Positions 27,045 through 33,493 of a DNA stretch of 33,493 nt are shown here, piece by piece (the first letter of the stretch is position 1; each line of letters opens with the position of its first letter). The stretch comes from an uncultured Pseudomonadota bacterium (GTDB taxonomy: Bacteria > Myxococcota_A > UBA9042 > CAIXZC01). The notes beneath the pieces are model-generated. The model worked only from the letters and a program-made list of their open reading frames with translations, made no database searches and had not been told where the DNA came from. The translations under genes and the position numbers were made by a program. Location of the stretch: the NCBI GenBank assembly GCA_937884235.1, contig CALGBT010000574.1, forward strand, positions 1-33,493, written 5' to 3'.

Positions 27045-27425
27045 TTGCGTTGGACATGGCTGATTTTCTGGGGAGTAGCCGGTGTCACGATGCTCGTATC
27101 GTCCTTCGTGGTCAACTGGTTCGACATTGATTTCACTTACTTCAAGCTGAATCTGGGGTGGTTTGCCCTGGTCTATACCGGGCTGCTGGCGGTACGCAAC
27201 GTGCTAGTGAAACAGCAAATAGAGATGACCCCCCGGGAACTCCATGATTGGGGCGAAACGCTGGCCCGAGTCACTCCCCAAATCCTTGAGCTGGCAGAGG
27301 AGGGCTCCCGCCCAAAAGTAATCGCGGCCAAACTCAAAGCAGCAGATGGGATTCCCGAGTTGGTGAGCTTGAAGTATATGGTGGCCCTGTCTAAGCAACT
27401 CAAGAAAGAAGCAGCTGCCAAATAG
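27045..27425 (+). CDS. Small two-TM membrane protein of unknown function (TTG start)
   Basis: MRWTWLIFWGVAGVTMLVSSFVVNWFDIDFTYFKLNLGWFALVYTGLLAVRNVLVKQQIEMTP...; AGGAG 7-8 nt upstream of TTG; 18-nt gap from the previous gene. Confidence 0.7.
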   Translation: MRWTWLIFWGVAGVTMLVSSFVVNWFDIDFTYFKLNLGWFALVYTGLLAVRNVLVKQQIEMTPRELHDWGETLARVTPQILELAEEGSRPKVIAAKLKAADGIPELVSLKYMVALSKQLKKEAAAK

Positions 27426-27439
27426 CCGGATGGACCTGC

Positions 27440-29575
27440 CTACTGGCCGTAACCGTCACCTTCGATGGATTCCATCATGTCCATGGCTTTCTGCTCCATG
27501 GCGGGAACCTTCTGTAGTCTTTTCAGGGCCTTGCGGGCCTTTTGGCGATCACCAGCGGCAATGTAGATCTGGGCCTCTCGCATGTCCATAGCCTCTGCGG
27601 AGCGGGTACCCACACACGGACCGCTGCGGAACATCCGGAGGAGCTTGAGGGCCTTTTCGTTTTCACCGGCCTTCTCCAGGGCCAGGAGTTCATCCCAGTA
27701 CTTGTCGCAGGCGTATCCCTGGTCGGACTGCTTCTCAGCGTTCTTGCTCTCTTCCTTCTTCTTCTCAACCAATTCAGCTTGCGCCTGCAGCACCTCTTCC
27801 CCCGACTCTTCTTCGTTCTCTTCGGTCGCGAAGAACTGCTTGTCGACCACCTCGCCTGGGGCCTCTTGGATAGCATCCGGGGCCTCGGCCTTCTCATCGT
27901 CCGCACCGCTATCTTCATCGGCAGCCGGCTCTTCAGGGGCCTTTGACAGAGCCACCACAGGTTCGAATATGGCGGCCTGCGGCGCAGCGCCCGACGACGT
28001 TTGCGTGGGGGAGTTCACCACCGTCGCATCGTCACCGTAATCGAGTTTGAGCTGGCCCTTCTTCATCACCGTCGTGTATTCGCTGCCGGCCTCCGGTTGT
28101 ACGCTCACTGGCTTCACCAGCGAACCATCTGGAATGGCACTGGGAACTACGCCCCAGGCTTCGTCCACTGAGGTGCTGGCGGCGGGTTTGACAGGGGCCG
28201 ACTCAGTTGGCTTCTGCGGTCCCTGGTCGGCAACTTCGGCCGATTTGAAATCCCCTGCGCCATCACGTCCACTGCTGGTTACGGCAGGGGCCTTGGCCCC
28301 GGCCGACTTGGATTCTCGGCCCGTGGTGAGAGATTCCTCGGCATTGTCCTTGAGCACCGCGCGGTTGTAAGTATTGCCCACCCACTCCCGCTTCTCCGTC
28401 CGTTCTTTCTCGCCTCCCTTCTGCAGCTGCGAAACGTCATTGGGGACAAATGCCTCTTCTGGTTTGGCCAGTTCCAAAGCCTTCGTTTTCTCGTAGACTT
28501 CGGTGCTCTCCTTGGCGAACCCGGCCCCGGAATTCTGCGTCTTTTTTCCCGCTTGTGACTCCACGGCAACCTTCTTGCTCCGTTCCTTGCGAGGGATATT
28601 GACCTGCCGGTGAGTGCTGTCATCCCTCACCAGCGTGCCATCTGCAGTGAGGCGGGCAGCTGGATCCTGATTCGCAGTGTCCTCGACGATACCACCCTGG
28701 TCACTCTGCCGGAGATTGGCATCCCCGGAAGCCTCCCCGCGCGGATGGTCTTTGGCAGCATCCTCTTCACTCTTGCTCCGCCGCCGATCCAGAGAATCCA
28801 CCAGTGTTCGAACTGCTACCTTGCCGTCAGCCTTGCGCAGCCCCTCATTGGCCAATCCCTCGGACGCGACCGATGCCGGCTCCTCTGCATCCTGGGCAAC
28901 CTGCTCCTGCAAAGGAGCCTCCTCTGGAGGGTCCACAGCAACTACGTTCTCGGCAGTTGCCTTCTCGGCAACTGCGACGGTCGCCATCTGCTGCTCAGCT
29001 TCTCGTTTCTCTTCTGCCTCGGGGGCCTTCGCCACTTTGCTTTCAACTGCTTCTTCACCCGTCCCAGCCTCATGGTCTGCGACCTGGGCCCTTGCGGCGG
29101 CACCGGCGGCGGGAGCTTTGTCCTTGGCTACGGCACGAGTCGGCCGCATCCGCTCCTTGACCTCCTGGGCGGAACCAGGCTCTGCCGGACGACGAGCGGA
29201 CTGTCCCATGTAGACGCCCACTGCCACCACCAGCAACGCGGCCATGGCCATTCCGACCTGCGGCTGCAGCAACCAGCCAAAGAGATCGGCCAGCGTCAGA
29301 CGCTTCTCGGGCACCGGTTCCGTCCGCACCACACGATTCCGGCCAGCGGCGTAGGCCATGATGTCGGCCACCACGTCCGCCGGTGGCTCGGGCACCTTAA
29401 CGGCATCGATACTACGCTGCAGCGCGGTCAGATCAGCGACCTGAGCCTGCAGGTCGGGCCGCTGCTCCAGCTCCTTGCGAAACGCAGCTTCGTCCGCAGC
29501 AGAGAGCTCGCCATAGACGAACTCAACCACTCGCTCGTCAAGGGGGCCATCCCGCCGTCTTTCGTCGCCGCTCAT
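27440..29575 (-). CDS. Large anti-sigma-factor-like protein (cytoplasmic helical domain, single TM, long low-complexity region, C-terminal TPR-like domain)
   Basis: N-terminal DERVVEFVYGELSAADEAAFRKELEQRPDLQAQVADLTAL; TM PQVGMAMAALLVVAVGVYMGQ; charged low-complexity stretch; C-terminal YACDKYWDELLALEKAGENEKALKLLRMFRSG...REAQIYIAAGDRQKARKALKRLQ. 4-nt overlap with the upstream sigma gene. Confidence 0.82.
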   Translation of the reverse strand: MSGDERRRDGPLDERVVEFVYGELSAADEAAFRKELEQRPDLQAQVADLTALQRSIDAVKVPEPPADVVADIMAYAAGRNRVVRTEPVPEKRLTLADLFGWLLQPQVGMAMAALLVVAVGVYMGQSARRPAEPGSAQEVKERMRPTRAVAKDKAPAAGAAARAQVADHEAGTGEEAVESKVAKAPEAEEKREAEQQMATVAVAEKATAENVVAVDPPEEAPLQEQVAQDAEEPASVASEGLANEGLRKADGKVAVRTLVDSLDRRRSKSEEDAAKDHPRGEASGDANLRQSDQGGIVEDTANQDPAARLTADGTLVRDDSTHRQVNIPRKERSKKVAVESQAGKKTQNSGAGFAKESTEVYEKTKALELAKPEEAFVPNDVSQLQKGGEKERTEKREWVGNTYNRAVLKDNAEESLTTGRESKSAGAKAPAVTSSGRDGAGDFKSAEVADQGPQKPTESAPVKPAASTSVDEAWGVVPSAIPDGSLVKPVSVQPEAGSEYTTVMKKGQLKLDYGDDATVVNSPTQTSSGAAPQAAIFEPVVALSKAPEEPAADEDSGADDEKAEAPDAIQEAPGEVVDKQFFATEENEEESGEEVLQAQAELVEKKKEESKNAEKQSDQGYACDKYWDELLALEKAGENEKALKLLRMFRSGPCVGTRSAEAMDMREAQIYIAAGDRQKARKALKRLQKVPAMEQKAMDMMESIEGDGYGQ

Positions 29576-30288
29576 TGTAGAAAGTCCTCCAGTTCCCGAC
29601 GCAAGGCCTCAAGGGCATAGCGCATTCTGGTTTTCGCCGTATTTACCGGACACTCCATGATGTCTGCAATCTCCGCAAACTGAAGTCCCTGGAAATGCCG
29701 CATCTCAAAGACCTCACGCTGGTCAGGATTAAGACCGGACAACGCTTCTTTGAGTCGACTTTCGAGTTGCCCCTTGCGCACCATCTGCTCGGCGTCAACC
29801 GCGTGTCGGTCTGCCACGACGTCGCCAAAAGAGCGTTTATCCTCGCCGGAGCGCAGCGGGGCATCCAGCGAGCGCATCATCAGCTTCTTCTTCTTGAAGG
29901 TATCGATCATGGTGTTGCGGACGATGGTGAAGAGCCAGGTGGAGAAGCGCCTGGTGGGGTCATACGAGTCCGCGGCCCTGACAACCTTGTACCAGCAGTC
30001 TTGGAACACCTCGCTGGCCCGATCCGCATTGTAGTAGTGACGGTAGATGTAACCGTACATCTTGCCCTGATAACGTCGCATCAGGACATTGAATGCGCGC
30101 TCATCACCGGCTACATAGCGTATCATCAGTTCCTCGTCTGATGGTTCGTCCGAGGCCTCCGGGTCGGGGGCCCCTAGACCTGCTTCCGCCCAAAGGACGG
30201 CGCCTAGTACGCAGAGCAGTTGGAGAAGTTCTGGCAAGAACCATTTCCAGGCCGGGCTGACTCTCGCAGAATATACTCTCATCACCAT
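29572..30288 (-). CDS. ECF-type RNA polymerase sigma factor
   Basis: DEELMIRYVAGDERAFNVLMRRYQGKMYGYIYRHYYNADRASEVFQDCWYKV...RRFSTWLFTIVRNTMID (sigma2); LNPDQREVFEMRHFQGLQFAEIADIMECPVNTAKTRMRYALEALRREL (sigma4). The true start may be 30126 (see findings). Confidence 0.93.
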   Translation of the reverse strand: MVMRVYSARVSPAWKWFLPELLQLLCVLGAVLWAEAGLGAPDPEASDEPSDEELMIRYVAGDERAFNVLMRRYQGKMYGYIYRHYYNADRASEVFQDCWYKVVRAADSYDPTRRFSTWLFTIVRNTMIDTFKKKKLMMRSLDAPLRSGEDKRSFGDVVADRHAVDAEQMVRKGQLESRLKEALSGLNPDQREVFEMRHFQGLQFAEIADIMECPVNTAKTRMRYALEALRRELEDFLQ

Positions 30289-30404
30289 CCGACGGTTGAA
30301 GACACGCTGTTCTCACAGGAGAATATAGCCGATATGCACGCTCTTTCACAGTCTTTTCGAGTCGTCATCCCCGCACCTGAGCTTCGCCCATGCCATCTTT
30401 CTCG

Positions 30405-30433
30405 TTGACATTTCCCGGACCCCTTGATCTACT
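30405..30433 (+). promoter_or_regulatory. Candidate sigma70-type promoter for the MMPL transporter gene
   Basis: TTGACA - 17 nt - TCTACT (4/6 to TATAAT) in the divergent intergenic region. Confidence 0.4.
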
Positions 30434-30537
30434 TCGGACCGTGTCTTTTTTGAATATGTAGCCGGCCACCTTCTCTAACGAGCCCGGTTCCTGACCCCAC
30501 CGGTACGCCGGAAGAACGCCCCCAGGGAGGATTCCCA

Positions 30538-33261
30538 GTGGAAAAGCAGTTGCGTTCCCTAGGCTTCTGGATTGTCGGCCACGCCTGGTGGGTGGTGGCC
30601 GCGGCCATAGTGTTCTCAGGCATATCCGTCGCGCTGCTGCCGCAACTGGACATCCTCACGGCCCGCACTGCCCTCTATCCACCGGACAACCCGGTAAACA
30701 TCCGATTCCAGGGCTTCCTCGACGACTTCGGCACCACCGGCAGCCTCATTGCAGTACTCGAAGGCGAGCCGGAAACCCTCGGCCCCTTTGCCGATGCCTA
30801 TGCCCGGGAGCTGGCCCAGGAGACCGACGTCATCGCTGACGTCTTCTACAAGGCCGACCTCGAGTTCTTCGCAGACCGCGCCTTCCTCTACCTGTCGCTG
30901 GACCAGCTTGAGAAGCTGCGAGAGCGAGTGGTCGAGCACCGGGACAAGATCGAGCAGTTCGGCCGCATCAACGGCCTGCTGCCGCTTCTGAGGAAGTTTG
31001 GCGAGGCCGATGCCACCGCCGGCTTTGAAGAGAACATCGACATCGCCACCGCCAAACGGATTCTCACCGTAGCCGGGCAGCTCTTCGAAGAAATCGAGGC
31101 CTGGATAGATAACCCGGACCGCACCGAGATCGCACTCATCGAGACCCTCTTCGCCGAAGAGCTGTCGGGGCGGGACATGGATCGTGAGGGCTACCTGCGC
31201 TCCCATGATCGCAAGCTGCTCTTCCTCTTCATTCAACCCCACAACGCCTCCGACGAATTCGAGATCATCAACGAGTTGCTGAACAGCGCCAGGGCCGCTG
31301 GGGAGCGCACGCTGGAGACGTGGCAACGGGAAGGTCGAACGGCCCCTGCCCTGGGATTCGCCGGCTTGCCGGCCAACGGAGTTGAAGAGAACCTGGCCAT
31401 CAAGCGGGACGTAATCTTCACCGCCGCAGTCGCCGCGGTACTGATTCTCCTGATCATTTTAATCGGCTTCCGATCCCTGCGGCGCGGCATTCTGGTTTTC
31501 ATTCCACTGGTCCTGGCGGGACTCTGGAATCTGGGTCTCACGGCCCTCACCGTGGGCCATCTGACCTTGCTCACCTCAGGCTTCACGGCCATCCTCTTCG
31601 GCCTCGGTGTGGACTACGGCATCTTCATTTCCGGTCGCATTGAGGAGGAAGTGCGCCAGGGCCACAGCCTGGCCGAGGCCATCTCCATCGCCCTGGCCAC
31701 CAGCGGCCGGACCCTGCTGGCCGCAGGCGGTACCACCGCTCTGGCCTTCTTCGTCATCGGCACCGTCGATTTCACCGGATTCGCTGAACTCGGTATCGTC
31801 GCCGGTAGCGGCGTGCTGCTGGTCATGGCCGCCACCTTCTTCGTCCTCCCGGCGCTCACTGCAATCTTCAATCCGAAGGTGCGACCGGCCCGGTCATCGG
31901 CCCCGCGCTCACTGCTCCCCTCCCACCCCCCCATGTTCTTCATGGTTGCCATCGTCGTGGTCGCAGTGGCAACGGGAGGCATCTCGGTCTATCGAGCCAT
32001 CAACATGGATGTCGACATGGGCGTGGAAGCCATCATGCCCAGAAATTCGGAATCCATGCGATTGCAGAAGGAGATGGCCACACGTTCCGACTTCCAGCCC
32101 GAGTTTGCTGCCATCATCGCTGATAACCTGGACGAAGCCCGCCAGATCACAGAACGTTTGCGGGCGCTGGACACAGTCGCGCGAGTAGAGACCATCACTG
32201 AGATTCTGCCGCCCGATCAAGCGCGGAAGATTGATATCATTCGGGAGATCTCGCCCGTCTTCGAGAAGATCATCATCGCCACCAGAGACTTCGAGCCCTT
32301 TACCGGCGAACAACTCGCAGAGCAACTCGAGGCGATGGTGGAAATGGTCCTTGATGCCCAGGATAAAGCCTTCGCTGGTGGCCAGGCGGAGCTCGTGGAT
32401 GCCCTGGAAGCGGTCGCCGGCCGTATGGAGAAGCTGGCCCGGAAGCTGGCCCATGACCCGGCCGCGCTCCCTCGCCTGCAAGCACTCGAGAAAGAACTCT
32501 TCAAAGTGCTGGGAAAAGCCGCCGAAATGACTCGCAACTGGGCCCATGTAGGGCTCTTGACTCCCGCCGGTCTGCCCTCCGGTATTCGCAGCCGTTTCCA
32601 GGGTAAGTCGGGGCGCTTCGCCGTCTATGCCTTTCCCAAAGAATCGGTCTACGACATGGATTTCCTCGACCGATTTCTGGCCGATGTCTATGCCATTTCG
32701 CCCGAGGCTACCGGCTTTCCCACGACCCATCAGACTTTCTCCCGCCTGATCATGACCGGCTTCAAGCAGGCCTCCATCTATGCGGTGATGGTCGTCTTCC
32801 TCATGCTCTTTCTGGAGTTTCGACACATCGGCTATGCGCTGGGTGCACTGCTGCCGCTCTCCTTTGGCGGAGCCTGGATGTTTGGCGTCATGCACACCCT
32901 GGGTCTCTCCCTGAATTACGCCAATATCATCGCCTTCCCACTAATGATCGGCCTGGCCGTGGACTACGGGGTCTACCTGGCCCACCGCCTGAGGGAGGAC
33001 CGGAATAGACATCCATTCGAAGTCATGCAGCGGGCCTCAGGCCCGGTCTTCATGGCCGCGCTAACGACCCTCGCCGGTATCGGCGCCATCTGTATGGGAG
33101 AGCATCGCGGCGCCGCTTCCTTGGGCGAAGCCCTAATCTATGGCATACTGACCTGCCTGACCGCGGCGCTTCTGCTACTGCCCAGCGCAGCAGCAATCGC
33201 TCGAGGCGTAATGCGCAGCCACCCGGACGCACCGGTCAAAGGAGAGGACCATGAAACGTAG
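30538..33261 (+). CDS. MMPL/RND-superfamily exporter (GTG start)
   Basis: Two 6-TM repeats with MMPL motifs (GFTAILFGLGVDYGIFISGRIEEE and ANIIAFPLMIGLAVDYGVYLAHRLRED) separated by large periplasmic loops; AGGGAGG RBS before GTG. Confidence 0.92.
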   Translation: MEKQLRSLGFWIVGHAWWVVAAAIVFSGISVALLPQLDILTARTALYPPDNPVNIRFQGFLDDFGTTGSLIAVLEGEPETLGPFADAYARELAQETDVIADVFYKADLEFFADRAFLYLSLDQLEKLRERVVEHRDKIEQFGRINGLLPLLRKFGEADATAGFEENIDIATAKRILTVAGQLFEEIEAWIDNPDRTEIALIETLFAEELSGRDMDREGYLRSHDRKLLFLFIQPHNASDEFEIINELLNSARAAGERTLETWQREGRTAPALGFAGLPANGVEENLAIKRDVIFTAAVAAVLILLIILIGFRSLRRGILVFIPLVLAGLWNLGLTALTVGHLTLLTSGFTAILFGLGVDYGIFISGRIEEEVRQGHSLAEAISIALATSGRTLLAAGGTTALAFFVIGTVDFTGFAELGIVAGSGVLLVMAATFFVLPALTAIFNPKVRPARSSAPRSLLPSHPPMFFMVAIVVVAVATGGISVYRAINMDVDMGVEAIMPRNSESMRLQKEMATRSDFQPEFAAIIADNLDEARQITERLRALDTVARVETITEILPPDQARKIDIIREISPVFEKIIIATRDFEPFTGEQLAEQLEAMVEMVLDAQDKAFAGGQAELVDALEAVAGRMEKLARKLAHDPAALPRLQALEKELFKVLGKAAEMTRNWAHVGLLTPAGLPSGIRSRFQGKSGRFAVYAFPKESVYDMDFLDRFLADVYAISPEATGFPTTHQTFSRLIMTGFKQASIYAVMVVFLMLFLEFRHIGYALGALLPLSFGGAWMFGVMHTLGLSLNYANIIAFPLMIGLAVDYGVYLAHRLREDRNRHPFEVMQRASGPVFMAALTTLAGIGAICMGEHRGAASLGEALIYGILTCLTAALLLLPSAAAIARGVMRSHPDAPVKGEDHET

Positions 33262-33493
33262 ACAATCAATCGCAATGGCGCTATTGGCAGGCCTTTGCCT
33301 ACTGGCCGCCCCGGCCTATGCGCAGACGGACAGCGGCCGCAAGTTTCTCATCTGTCACACCGGCAGCGTCACCACCGCCGAAGAGGCCCAGCCGTATATC
33401 GACGGATTCGGCGGCTACCTGGCACAGAAGCTAGGCTGGCAGGATGGCACTTGGGAGGTGAAGTTTGAGAATCAGCGCCAGGCCGGGATGAAG
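33251..33493 (+). CDS. Partial PhnD-like periplasmic substrate-binding protein (truncated by right edge)
   Basis: Manual translation: MKRRQSIAMALLAGLCLLAAPAYAQTDSGRKFLICHTGSVTTAEEAQPYIDGFGGYLAQKLGWQDGTWEVKFENQRQAGMK. Signal peptide with AYA-Q site; overlaps the transporter 3' end by 11 nt. Not in the ORF track because no stop is present. Confidence 0.7.
   Translation, partial: MKRRQSIAMALLAGLCLLAAPAYAQTDSGRKFLICHTGSVTTAEEAQPYIDGFGGYLAQKLGWQDGTWEVKFENQRQAGMK

Noticed and set aside
28610-29620. Plus-strand ORF (336 aa) opposite the anti-sigma-like gene
   Set aside because: Shadow ORF with no recognisable domain; minus strand has a sigma/anti-sigma gene pair with 4-nt overlap.
31909-32895. Long minus-strand ORF (328 aa) opposite the MMPL transporter
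   Set aside because: Shadow ORF; the plus-strand protein has clear MMPL motifs and the antisense translation has no recognisable domain.

Overview
This window is protein-dense, GC-rich chromosomal DNA. The lipoboxes followed by Asp/Pro-rich linkers, Cys-rich FGE-like lipoproteins, Ser/Thr kinase with GYF/DUF4388-like domains, and FHA proteins suggest a Myxococcota/Bradymonadota-like ('deltaproteobacterial') bacterium; that placement is inference only. I see no tRNA, rRNA or CRISPR array. Left to right: (1) a minus-strand unit running off the left edge: PAS-sigma54 activator, candidate -24/-12 promoter, PLP trans-sulfuration enzyme, NifX-like protein, DUF5320-like protein, Cys-rich lipoprotein with two FGE-like domains, and a TPR/beta-barrel-like protein that is missing from the ORF track because it has no stop in the window. 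The last four have overlapping starts and stops. (2) A short transposase-like remnant. (3) A minus-strand operon: PP2C phosphatase, small Cys-rich lipoprotein, Ser/Thr kinase, zinc-ribbon/TPR membrane protein, PBP4/DacB. (4) A plus-strand radical SAM gene, then minus-strand xerC-hslV-hslU. (5) A plus-strand cluster: GH35-like lipoprotein apparently lacking catalytic residues, FHA protein fused to a CpaF-like ATPase with a broken Walker A, double-FHA membrane protein, Ig-like/Vps62-like lipoprotein, small membrane protein. (6) An ECF sigma factor (with a hydrophobic N-terminal extension in the ORF) and a large anti-sigma-like protein. (7) An MMPL/RND exporter overlapping a truncated periplasmic-binding-protein gene. 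The best candidates for something undescribed are the FHA/pseudo-CpaF/pseudo-GH35 surface-signalling cluster and the putative sigma54-driven trans-sulfuration/NifX/DUF5320/FGE-lipoprotein unit.
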